From JAMLHN01 sp035708745 (lineage in GTDB: Bacteria; Chloroflexota; Chloroflexia; Thermomicrobiales; UBA6265): a stretch of DNA of 64,000 nt. The translations under genes and the position numbers were made by a program. The DNA lies in contig DASTFJ010000250.1 of NCBI GenBank assembly GCA_035708745.1, positions 81,187-145,186 of the forward strand. The letters run 5' to 3'. Positions 26,307-34,430 of this stretch are shown piece after piece. Each line of letters opens with the position of its first letter. Position 1 is the stretch's first letter. Under the pieces are notes generated by a model. The model saw only the letters and a list, made by a program, of their open reading frames with translations. It made no database searches and had not been told where the DNA came from.

Positions 26307-26651
26307 ATGTTGAGGAGTCGAGGCGGTCGGGGAATTATTGGCACCATGGCAACCACCGCGGTTGTCGCGGGAACGGCCGGGGCGGTGCATCACCGACAGG
26401 AGAATCGTTACCAACAGAAGGCGATGGAACAACAGCAGGACTATCAAACCCAGCAGGCCGCATATGACAGCCAGGCGCAGATTGCCGACTTGCAGGCGCA
26501 AGTGAGCTCGATGCAAGCGCAGCAGGGATCGCCGCCTGCCGGCGGTTCCGACATGATGGCGCAACTGCAACAGTTGTCCACGATGCAAGCAGCCGGATTG
26601 CTGACTCCCGAACAATTCGAAGCGGCGAAGAACAAACTTCTCGCTAACTAG
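26307..26651 (+). CDS. SHOCT domain small membrane-associated protein
   Basis: This 114-aa protein has an N-terminal glycine/alanine hydrophobic stretch (GGRGIIGTMATTAVVAGTAG), then a Gln-rich, coiled-coil-like middle (residues about 30-75). A C-terminal SHOCT domain follows (MMAQLQQLSTMQAAGLLTPE, then FEAAKNKLL). SHOCT domains are short helical oligomerisation modules. GAGAGAGGACGAGAG precedes the ATG. It lies 36 bp behind the DUF6325 gene and forms a two-gene unit with it, duplicated at 63110-63925. Confidence 0.88.
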   Translation: MLRSRGGRGIIGTMATTAVVAGTAGAVHHRQENRYQQKAMEQQQDYQTQQAAYDSQAQIADLQAQVSSMQAQQGSPPAGGSDMMAQLQQLSTMQAAGLLTPEQFEAAKNKLLAN

Positions 26652-26751
26652 CGTTGCCGGTCCGCGAACGGTCGTGAACGATACCCAGCCTCCGGAATAT
26701 CCATCCAGCGATCGATATTTCGCTGTCACGGCCGTTCGACGCCGGCCTTCT

Positions 26752-26787
26752 TGAAACGAGTGACGTTCTGCTGCGTCACTCGTTTCA
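26752..26787. repeat. Perfect 14-bp inverted repeat upstream of the APC permease gene
   Basis: TGAAACGAGTGACG, an 8-nt loop (TTCTGCTG), and its exact complement. It stands 100 bp past the SHOCT stop and 75 bp before the permease start. No T-run follows on either strand, so it is either a U-less terminator of the DUF6325-SHOCT unit or a regulatory site or hairpin for the permease gene. Confidence 0.6.
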
Positions 26788-26862
26788 CGTTCAGTGCTTC
26801 CACCAGATCGGGCTGTGAGTTAGTTCGCCACGCATTCCTGAGCACCATGGAGGCGGGAACCA

Positions 26863-28197
26863 ATGGAACAACCAGCGAGTCGCGGCAAAATTAGCATGTT
26901 CAGCGCGGCGTTCATGGGCATCGGCGCGATGGTTGGCGCAGGGATCTTTGCATTGCTCGGCGAGGCTGGCGCGATCGCCGGCACAGCCGTCTGGCTCTCG
27001 TTCTTGATCGCGGGCCTTATCTCATTACTCCAGGGGTACTCGTTTGCCAAACTGGGGCGCAAATACCCGTCTCGGGGTGGCATGCTCGAATTCTTCGTCC
27101 GGGGATTTGGCAACGGTCACCTGACAGGAAGCACTGCTTGGCTCTTCTATTTGGTTGGTCAGCTGATTTCGGTCATGGTGGCGTTGTCATTTGGCAGCTA
27201 TGCCGGCGCGTTGTTCTTCGGAGACGATGTCACGCCGGAAGCGGAGAAGCTGCTTGCGATCGTCATCATCATCGTGATGGCGCTCCTTAATCTCGAACTA
27301 GCTCGAGGCGCAGTCGCCCGAGTGCAGACCGGCATCGTCTGGGCCGTAATGGCCATACTGGGCGGATTCGCCTTTATCACACTGCGAAACGCCGATTATT
27401 CCCTGCTCTCCCCAGATGGATATCCGGGTATCTCGTCCATTATTTCTAGCGTCGCTATCACGTTTTTCGCGTTTCTCGGGTTTTCGGTTGTCGCGTTTGT
27501 GGGACCCGACATGGAAGATCCCGACAGGAATTTGCCGAGGGCGATGTATCTCTCATTGATTCTCACTACCACGCTCTACGTGGCGATCGCGATCGGCGTG
27601 TTCGGAATGCTGACTCTCGACGAGGTCATAGCGGCGGGCAATACGGCGATTGCCGCTGCTGCCGAGCCGGTGCTGGGCGCCGCTGGATTCACCATCATGA
27701 CCGTTGCGGCGGTTTTTTCAACCTCATCAGCAGTCAATTCGCAATTTTTTGCGACGACCGGTGTCACCGCGTACCTGTCAGAAATCGGGCAGTTCCCTCC
27801 CGCGCTCGGTCGGAAGACTGGCACATATGGAAACCTTGGCACCGCTATCTCGACTGTGGTCGTAGTTGCCCTCACGTTGATGTTCGATCTTTCGGCGATC
27901 GCTTCGATCGGCAGTGCGGTTGCCCTCTTGATCTTCATGATGGTTGGAATTGCCCACCTGCGGCTCATTAGCGAGACGGGCGCGAAGCGATGGATTATCT
28001 ATCTGTCGATCATCACCGTCGTTGTTACCTTGCTGGTATTCACATTCGTGACGCTGGTGGACGAGCCTGCAACTGCTTTCGCCATGTTGGGCTTCATTAT
28101 TGTGGCGGTTGTGATCGATCGTTTCTGGCGCGGGATCGCATTTCTCAATCGCGCTACGACGAGCGAAGCGACCACCCCGGACGCCGCTGGTTCCTGA
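26863..28197 (+). CDS. APC superfamily amino acid/polyamine permease
   Basis: This 444-aa protein has about 12 membrane helices. Helix 1 carries the APC glycine-rich breaking motif (FMGIGAMVGAGIFALLGEAG); helix 6 follows with ISSVAITFFAFLGFSVVAFV, then GPDMEDPDRNLPRA, the conserved 'E(D/N)P.rnlPra' loop. Members exchange or import amino acids or polyamines. Its place 315 bp upstream of the arginine deiminase operon on the same strand suggests an arginine, ornithine or related substrate, but that is inference. The 315-bp gap downstream holds the palindromes described at 28382. Confidence 0.9.
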   Translation: MEQPASRGKISMFSAAFMGIGAMVGAGIFALLGEAGAIAGTAVWLSFLIAGLISLLQGYSFAKLGRKYPSRGGMLEFFVRGFGNGHLTGSTAWLFYLVGQLISVMVALSFGSYAGALFFGDDVTPEAEKLLAIVIIIVMALLNLELARGAVARVQTGIVWAVMAILGGFAFITLRNADYSLLSPDGYPGISSIISSVAITFFAFLGFSVVAFVGPDMEDPDRNLPRAMYLSLILTTTLYVAIAIGVFGMLTLDEVIAAGNTAIAAAAEPVLGAAGFTIMTVAAVFSTSSAVNSQFFATTGVTAYLSEIGQFPPALGRKTGTYGNLGTAISTVVVVALTLMFDLSAIASIGSAVALLIFMMVGIAHLRLISETGAKRWIIYLSIITVVVTLLVFTFVTLVDEPATAFAMLGFIIVAVVIDRFWRGIAFLNRATTSEATTPDAAGS

Positions 28198-28381
28198 CCG
28201 CGCCGCGCGATCGACCCAGGAGCCACCGGGTCGAATCGCCCCCACTGTGTTCCGTCCAACGGCTCCAGCCAACCTTTTGGTTTGCCCTCAGCGTTATGCC
28301 CAAGCCAGTGAGCGAGTTGCTCGCTGCTTTCTATGCCGTGTGATTGCGGCGGCGGAGAGACAACATTCCGGTGCAACCTCG

Positions 28382-28428
28382 GGGGTTAACCCCTCGATGA
28401 CATCGCTTTACCACTTTTCAGCGATGTC
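28382..28428. promoter_or_regulatory. Two dyads upstream of the arginine deiminase operon
   Basis: GGGGTTAACCCC (28382-28393) is a perfect 12-bp palindrome. Six bases on, GACATCGCT (28399-28407) pairs with AGCGATGTC (28420-28428) around a 12-nt loop. Both lie 84-130 bp before the arcA start, where operators for arginine- or anaerobiosis-responsive regulators would be expected. The responsible regulator is not encoded next to the operon. Confidence 0.45.
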
Positions 28429-28511
28429 GACCCGTTCCTCCTGCGCATAGCATCGGAACCCACGAAGCAATGCAGACACGACTTGGTGCGCTTGGCAGCG
28501 AGGAGTTCAAG

Positions 28512-29774
28512 ATGAGCATGTATGGAGTGAGTTCCGAAGTTGGGGCCCTGCGCAAGGTCATCGTCCATCGGCCCGAACTAAGCCTGAAACGACTGACTCC
28601 TGGCAATCATGACGAGCTGCTCTTCGATGATGTGCTCTGGGTAGAACAGGCGCAGCGCGAGCATGACGCGTTCGTTGAAGTCCTGCGCAGCCGCGGTGCC
28701 GAGGTCTATTACGTCCAGAACCTTCTCTCCGAGGCACTGGCCGCAAGCGATGTCGGCCGGGACAAGATCATCGAGCACGTCGCCGGCGCGTACACGGTCG
28801 GCTGGTCAGCCTCAGACGAGGTCCAGACATTGCTCCAGGGCCTGAAGCCTGATGTGCTGGCCAAGCATCTTCTCGGCGGCATGACCATCGGTGAGTCCGG
28901 ACTGGACATGAAGGCCCTGGGCTCGGTTTCACTGTTGGCCGCGGCGAGCGACGACGAAGACGCATTCCTGTTACCTCCGCTGCCCAATACGCTCTTCACG
29001 CGCGATTCCTCATGCTGGATCTACGGCGGCGTTTCGGTAAATCCAATGTACTGGCCCGCCAGACGCCGCGAAGCCTTCAACATGATGATCATCTATCGCT
29101 ATCACCCGATGTTCGATGGGGCCGATTTCGAATGGTGGTACCCCGACCGTGACTCCGAAGGCCAGGCAGTCCTGACCGATTTCGGGCAGGCATCCCTTGA
29201 AGGTGGCGACGTGCAACCGATCGGAAACGGAACCGTTCTGATCGGAATGAGCGAGCGCACAACGGGGCGCATGATCGAACACATCGCGCACGCCCTGTTC
29301 AAAGCTGGACAGGCCGAGCGTGTCATTGCGGCCGTGATGGGGAAGGACCGGGCGCACATGCACCTGGATACCGTCTTCACACTACTCGACCGGGACGTGG
29401 TCACCGCCTATACCGAGGTCGTAGACAAGATCCAGGCGATCAGCCTGCGGCCGGGTAAACGAGATGGCGATTTTCACGTCACCAGGGAGCCTAGCTTCCT
29501 CAAAGCGGTTCAGAACGCACTGGGAGTCTCGAAGCTGCACGTCGTTGGCACAGGTGGCGATCGCTACCAGCAAGCCCGCGAGCAGTGGGACGACGCAAAT
29601 AACACGGTTGCGCTCGCGCCCGGTGTGGTGATTGCGTACGAGCGGAACACGTTCACGATCTCGAAGATGCGTGAGGCTGGTATCGAGGTCCTTCCGATTC
29701 AGGGATTCGAGCTCGGCAAGGGACGTGGCGGTGGTCACTGCATGACCTGCCCAATCCTGCGGGATCCAATCTAG
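28512..29774 (+). CDS. arcA: Arginine deiminase
   Basis: This 420-aa enzyme hydrolyses L-arginine to citrulline and ammonia, the first step of the arginine deiminase pathway, in the cytoplasm. All catalytic landmarks are present: LFTRDSS (Asp), LEGGDV (Glu), HMHLDTVF (His and Asp) and GGGHCMTCPI with the nucleophilic Cys at about residue 410. The N-terminus VSSEVGALRKVIVHRPELSL is the usual ADI start. I chose the ATG at 28512, preceded by AGGAG, over a longer frame from 28470. It is the first gene of an 8-gene plus-strand operon with short gaps or overlaps. Length and motifs are normal. Confidence 0.97.
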   Translation: MSMYGVSSEVGALRKVIVHRPELSLKRLTPGNHDELLFDDVLWVEQAQREHDAFVEVLRSRGAEVYYVQNLLSEALAASDVGRDKIIEHVAGAYTVGWSASDEVQTLLQGLKPDVLAKHLLGGMTIGESGLDMKALGSVSLLAAASDDEDAFLLPPLPNTLFTRDSSCWIYGGVSVNPMYWPARRREAFNMMIIYRYHPMFDGADFEWWYPDRDSEGQAVLTDFGQASLEGGDVQPIGNGTVLIGMSERTTGRMIEHIAHALFKAGQAERVIAAVMGKDRAHMHLDTVFTLLDRDVVTAYTEVVDKIQAISLRPGKRDGDFHVTREPSFLKAVQNALGVSKLHVVGTGGDRYQQAREQWDDANNTVALAPGVVIAYERNTFTISKMREAGIEVLPIQGFELGKGRGGGHCMTCPILRDPI

Positions 29775-29790
29775 GCGGAAGGGAAGCACG

Positions 29791-30294
29791 ATGCGTGGAT
29801 GGAGCAGTCTCTTCGCAATCCTTATAGGAATCGCGATCGTGGCGTTGATCGTGACCAATAACCGCGTGGACGGCGAAACCGTCGCTCCGCAGGCAGGTAA
29901 CACAACTGCTGGGTTGGCCGCCGGCGCGTTTCAGGCCGCCATAGGAGTCCTCTCGCCGGCGACATCTCTTCAACTGATGATCGACGGCGGAACGCTCCCC
30001 GAGGCGGCGGTGGCGCCGTTGACCGATGCTGCCGACCAATACCAACAGGCGCTCTCACTGCCTCCCGCGGAGGCAGAAGTCCTGCTCCAGCAGTCGCTTG
30101 CCAATCTTGACGAGGCGCAATCCATCGTCAGCGCTGCGGCAGAGGACGCCTCGAATCAGGTCAGTCAGGAAACATTGAAACGAAGTGCGGCCGCCATCGG
30201 GGCAATCGGGGACAGAGTCGAGTCTGACTTGCAGCTCATTCAGCAAACCGGCAGCCCGGTGCCATCGGTCGTCGTTGAGGGAGAAGAGAAATGA
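29791..30294 (+). CDS. Membrane-anchored hypothetical protein in the arc operon
   Basis: This 167-aa protein has one N-terminal membrane segment (SLFAILIGIAIVALIV, residues about 6-21). An Ala/Gln/Leu-rich helical domain follows on the far side (AGAFQAAIGVLSPATSLQLM; QYQQALSLPPAEAEVLLQQS; DEAQSIVSAAAED). I recognise no family. It lies 16 bp behind arcA and its stop overlaps the exchanger start (ATGA), so it is tightly built into the operon. It could be an accessory subunit of the exchanger or of the ATPase further down; this is only inference. Confidence 0.7.
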   Translation: MRGWSSLFAILIGIAIVALIVTNNRVDGETVAPQAGNTTAGLAAGAFQAAIGVLSPATSLQLMIDGGTLPEAAVAPLTDAADQYQQALSLPPAEAEVLLQQSLANLDEAQSIVSAAAEDASNQVSQETLKRSAAAIGAIGDRVESDLQLIQQTGSPVPSVVVEGEEK

Positions 30295-31808
30295 CAGCAG
30301 CTGCCACTCCTGCTCCCACCCAGCCGCCTGCGACGCCTGTCGAAGAGAAGAAGCACCGGTTCAAGATGCCGGGTGCGTACACCATCCTCTTCATTTTGAT
30401 CGTCGTGGTCGCCATTTCGAGCTATTTCATTCCTGCCGGCGTGTATGACCTCGACGGCGAAGGGGCGCCGATCCCAGGTACATACCATGAGGTCGACGCC
30501 AACCCGGCGAGGATTGTTCGCGACACGCTTCGGGCCCCAATCGAGGGCATGTACGGTGTCCAGGACGAGACTGGCAACGTCAACGCCTTCAACTACGGCG
30601 AGCTCTATGGAGCGATCGACGTGGCCTTGTTCGTCATCATCGTCGGCGGGTACCTCGGCGTCACGATGAAGACTGGGGCGATCAACACGGGGATCAACAG
30701 CCTGGTGCGGTCACTCAAGGGTCGGGAAAAACTCATGATCCCGGTTCTGATGATCGTTTTCGCGTTGGGCGGCACATCGTATGGCATGGCCGAAGAAACC
30801 CTCGCGTTCTATCCGCTCATCGTGGCGGTGATGATCGCGGCGGGATATGACGCGCTCACAGGAGCCGCCATCCTCTTGCTTGGAGCTGGCATCGGCGTGC
30901 TGGGCTCGACCATCAATCCCTTTGCGACGGGGATCGCGTCTGGCTTTGCCGACACGTCGATCGCCGATGGGCTGGCGGGTCGACTGATCATGCTCGTTGT
31001 CGGAACGGCCATTGGCATCTTTTGGGTCATGCGCTATGCAGAGCGGGTGCGCAAGGATCCAAGTAAGTCGCTGGTGTACGACATGAAGGAGGCGAATGAA
31101 GCCAAATTTCTCTCCACGGGTTCTGGAGCGGAAGAAGAGTCGCTGAACGGAAAGCAAAAGATCGTTCTCGTTCTTTTCTTTCTCGGCTTCGTCGTCATGA
31201 TGTATGGCGTGATCCCCTGGTCAGACCTGGGTATCGACATACCAACGCTTTGGTGGTGGTTCCCCGAGATGAGCTCGTCGTTCATCCTCTTTGCGATCCT
31301 CATCGGAGTCGTGGGCGGATTGGGTGAGGAAGGGCTCACTAGCGGGTTTATCGACGGGGCTCGCGACCTACTGGGAGTCGCCCTCATCGTCGGTGTTGCG
31401 CGCGGAATCTCGGTCGTCATGAACAACGCGCAGATCACCGATACGGTGCTCCATTGGACCGAGGACGCAGTGAGCGGGCTGGGAGGAGGGAAATTCCTGA
31501 TCATCCTCTTCCTGCTCTTCATTCCGCTCTCGTTTCTCATCCCCTCCAGCTCCGGGCTCGCCACCGTAACCATGCCCATTATGGTGCCGCTTGCCAGCTT
31601 CGCCGGCGTGTCGAGCTACCTCGTAGTTACGTCCTATCAATTCGGGTCGGGGCTTGTTGCTCTGGTCACGCCAACGTTTGCCGTGGTCATGGGAGGACTG
31701 GCAATCGCGAGAGTGCCTTATCCAATCTGGCTGAGGTTTGCGCTTCCGGTTGTCGTGGTGCTTGGAGTTCTGAGCGCTCTGATTCTGCTGGGTGGCAACG
31801 CACTTTGA
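30291..31808 (+). CDS. YfcC/ArcD2-type exchanger (putative arginine-ornithine antiporter)
   Basis: This 505-aa protein of the DcuC/YfcC superfamily has about 12 helices. FKMPGAYTILFILIVVVAI and SSYFIPAGVYD open it, as in YfcC proteins. VFALGGTSYGMAEETLAFYP and LLGAGIGVLGSTINPFATGI are the two re-entrant regions, and LIPSSSGLATVTMPIMVPLA marks the second half. Family members in arc operons exchange arginine for ornithine; this placement between arcA and arcB supports the same role. Translation is coupled to the gene before it. A long extracytoplasmic loop (residues about 50-95) precedes helix 2. Confidence 0.88.
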   Translation: MTAAATPAPTQPPATPVEEKKHRFKMPGAYTILFILIVVVAISSYFIPAGVYDLDGEGAPIPGTYHEVDANPARIVRDTLRAPIEGMYGVQDETGNVNAFNYGELYGAIDVALFVIIVGGYLGVTMKTGAINTGINSLVRSLKGREKLMIPVLMIVFALGGTSYGMAEETLAFYPLIVAVMIAAGYDALTGAAILLLGAGIGVLGSTINPFATGIASGFADTSIADGLAGRLIMLVVGTAIGIFWVMRYAERVRKDPSKSLVYDMKEANEAKFLSTGSGAEEESLNGKQKIVLVLFFLGFVVMMYGVIPWSDLGIDIPTLWWWFPEMSSSFILFAILIGVVGGLGEEGLTSGFIDGARDLLGVALIVGVARGISVVMNNAQITDTVLHWTEDAVSGLGGGKFLIILFLLFIPLSFLIPSSSGLATVTMPIMVPLASFAGVSSYLVVTSYQFGSGLVALVTPTFAVVMGGLAIARVPYPIWLRFALPVVVVLGVLSALILLGGNAL

Positions 31809-31865
31809 GTTTATTGTCGAGACGTTTAGGTACGGCGGTCACCGCCGTCGGAAGGGAACCTCACT

Positions 31866-32867
31866 ATGAAATTCGACTTTTCCGGTCGCGACTTGCTCGA
31901 TGTCGGGCAGCTCAGCAAAGAGGAGTTCGTGGCCTTGCTGGACCTCGCGGCCGAACTCAAAGCGGCGAAAAAAGCCGGGAATGAATATGAGTACCTTGCC
32001 AAAAAGGAGATCGTGCTGATCTTCGAGAAGACCTCGACTCGGACGCGCTGCGCGTTCGAGGTCGCCGCATACGACCAGGGCGCTCACGTGACCTATCTCG
32101 GGCCTGATGGTTCACAGATCGGTCACAAGGAGTCTATGAAGGACACAGCACGGGTGCTCGGACGCATGTATGACGCGATCGAATATCGCGGCTTCTCGCA
32201 AGAGATGGTCGAAACGCTGGCGGAGTTTTCGGGCGTACCGGTCTACAACGGCTTGACCGACGAATTCCACCCCACGCAAATGTTTGCTGACGTGCTCACC
32301 ATGCGCGAGCACAGCAACAAGCCATTGGAGCAGATCGCATTTGCATTTCTTGGGGACGCCCGCAACAACATGGGCAACTCCTTGCTCGAATCAGGCGCCA
32401 AGCTGGGGATGGACGTACGCATTGTCGCGCCGAAACACCTGTGGCCGCACGACGACCTGGTCGAGAAATGCCAGACCTGGGCCAAAGCAAGCGGCGCCCG
32501 GGTGACTCTCACTGATGATATCGACGAAGGCGTCAAAGGTGTCGACTTCGTGCACACCGATGTGTGGGTCTCGATGGGCGAGCCGATGGATGTATGGGGC
32601 GAGCGTATCGACCTTCTGCGACCCTATCAGGTCAATGCGGATGTGCTCAAACGAACCGGTAATCCCGACGTCAAGTTCATGCATTGCCTGCCTGCCTTCC
32701 ATAACAACGAAACCAAGGTCGGCAAAGAAATCGAAGCGAAGTACGGCATCGTCGGCCTGGAGGTGACCGATGACGTCTTCGAATCGCCCCGATCGATCGT
32801 TTTCGATCAGGCAGAGAACCGCATGCACACGATCAAGGCCATCCTGGTCGCGACGCTTGCCGCCTAG
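31866..32867 (+). CDS. arcB: Ornithine carbamoyltransferase (catabolic)
   Basis: This 333-aa protein shows the carbamoyl-phosphate site EKTSTRTRCAFEVAA, the HPTQMFAD motif, the ornithine loop segment VSMGEP, HCLPAFH with the catalytic Cys, and the closing FDQAENRMHTIKA. In this pathway it runs in the phosphorolytic direction, turning citrulline and phosphate into ornithine and carbamoyl phosphate. The catabolic assignment comes from the neighbours arcA and arcC, not from a residue I can point to. Start ATG at 31866, preceded by GGAAGGGAACC. Confidence 0.96.
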   Translation: MKFDFSGRDLLDVGQLSKEEFVALLDLAAELKAAKKAGNEYEYLAKKEIVLIFEKTSTRTRCAFEVAAYDQGAHVTYLGPDGSQIGHKESMKDTARVLGRMYDAIEYRGFSQEMVETLAEFSGVPVYNGLTDEFHPTQMFADVLTMREHSNKPLEQIAFAFLGDARNNMGNSLLESGAKLGMDVRIVAPKHLWPHDDLVEKCQTWAKASGARVTLTDDIDEGVKGVDFVHTDVWVSMGEPMDVWGERIDLLRPYQVNADVLKRTGNPDVKFMHCLPAFHNNETKVGKEIEAKYGIVGLEVTDDVFESPRSIVFDQAENRMHTIKAILVATLAA

Positions 32868-32900
32868 GAGTTATCCGAAAGTACGCGCAAGAGAGCAGAC

Positions 32901-34430
32901 ATGTCCGACGATCCGGTCCGTGCTGAATCTGAAAAGCCGGTCACTGCGCCATCGCTGGTCGAGGCGTTGATCCCGGTATGTCTGCTCATTGTTCTTCTCG
33001 CCCTCTCGGTCTATCTGTATGGGCTGGATTCGAGCGGCGGTCCCATACAGGTCAGCCTTTTTACGACATCACTTTTCGCGGCGATGCTCGCCGCACGGCG
33101 TGGCGTGGTGTTCGACAAGCTACGGATCGCAGTGATCGAAGGAATCTCAGCCGGATTGAGCGCGATTTTCATCCTCCTGGCAGTAGGAGCTCTCCTTGGC
33201 ATCTGGAATATGGGGGGCACCATCGCGACGGTGATCTATTACGGGCTCGATCTCCTGAAGCCGAGCTACTTCTACTTCGCGGTCAGTATCGTCTGCGCGG
33301 TTACCGGTCTCGTGACCGGGAGTTCGTGGACGACCGCTGGTACCCTCGGCGTGGCATTCGTCGGAATCAGCAAAGTACTGGGAATGGATCCCGCGATTAC
33401 GGCAGGTGCCGCGATCTCGGGCGCCTATATGGGCGACAAAATGTGTCCACTTTCTGAAACGACCGTATTAGTGCCCAGCATTACTGGAGCAAAATTGTCC
33501 GCGCATATTCGCGCGATGATGTGGACCGTGCTCCCCTCCTTTGCCATTGCCGCCGCGCTCTTCCTGGCGCTCAGCTTGCGCGCCAATCCTGCAACGACTG
33601 CTCTCGACACTTCGCAGGCTAAAGCAGCTCTCGACTCGACGTTCAACATCGGGCCAATCACGCTCTTGCCGATCGTCATCCTGATCGTGCTCAGCGTCCT
33701 CCGATATCCACCGTTCATGGCGATTTTCCTGACCGCACTCGCATCCGGTGTGCTTGCCTGCTTCACACAGAAAGGTGTCGTGGATGCCTTTGTGAATGAC
33801 CCCAACCTCGGTATCATTCTGACTTCGATCAAGGCAATTATTTCGGCAGCCGGTACCGGGTTCGCGCTCGACACAGGCAATCCCTCTATCGACACGCTCT
33901 TCAGCGGGGGTGGCATGTCCAGCATGCTCACTACCCTCTGGCTCATCATCGGTGCGCTGACATTCGGCGCGGTTATGGAGCGCGCCGGCTACCTGAACGC
34001 GCTTGTTACTCCGCTGTTGGATCATGCGACATCCGGCGGACGCTTGACCCTTGCCGTAGCCGGAAGTGCGATCGGCCTGAACATTCTCGCCGGTGACCAG
34101 TACGTAGCAGACGTGATTCCGGCGCGCACCTTCAAGGATGAGTTCCGCCGCCGCGGCTACCGTCCGGAAACGCTCTCCCGCATTGTCGAAGACAACGGTA
34201 CGGTGACCTCCGTGCTTATACCGTGGAACACCTGTGGCGCGTATCACGCAGCCGTATTGGGTGTCGCCACCTTCGATTACCTGCCTTATTGCTTTTTCAA
34301 TCTCGTCAATCCACTCCTCTCCATCCTTTACGGATTTCTCGGGTTCCGTATGGAGAAGTTCAAGAATGGCGAGCTCATCGGCGATGTTGTCCCTGATACC
34401 AGTGCCATAGCCGGAGGAGATGTTTCATGA
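32901..34430 (+). CDS. nhaC: NhaC family Na+/H+ antiporter
   Basis: This 509-aa polytopic protein shows NhaC features: LTGSSWTTAGTLGVAFVGIS type segment (here VTGSSWTTAGTLGVAFVG), then AAISGAYMGDKMCPLSETTV, the conserved Asp- and Ser/Thr-bearing helix, and in the second half GLNILAGDQYVADVIPARTF and PWNTCGAYHAAVLGV. NhaC proteins exchange Na+ for H+, or malate/lactate ions in MleN relatives. Located between arcB and the P-type ATPase, with an ATGA overlap to the latter. It could balance the pH and ion effects of ammonia release, or act as an organic-ion exchanger (inference). Confidence 0.88.
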   Translation: MSDDPVRAESEKPVTAPSLVEALIPVCLLIVLLALSVYLYGLDSSGGPIQVSLFTTSLFAAMLAARRGVVFDKLRIAVIEGISAGLSAIFILLAVGALLGIWNMGGTIATVIYYGLDLLKPSYFYFAVSIVCAVTGLVTGSSWTTAGTLGVAFVGISKVLGMDPAITAGAAISGAYMGDKMCPLSETTVLVPSITGAKLSAHIRAMMWTVLPSFAIAAALFLALSLRANPATTALDTSQAKAALDSTFNIGPITLLPIVILIVLSVLRYPPFMAIFLTALASGVLACFTQKGVVDAFVNDPNLGIILTSIKAIISAAGTGFALDTGNPSIDTLFSGGGMSSMLTTLWLIIGALTFGAVMERAGYLNALVTPLLDHATSGGRLTLAVAGSAIGLNILAGDQYVADVIPARTFKDEFRRRGYRPETLSRIVEDNGTVTSVLIPWNTCGAYHAAVLGVATFDYLPYCFFNLVNPLLSILYGFLGFRMEKFKNGELIGDVVPDTSAIAGGDVS

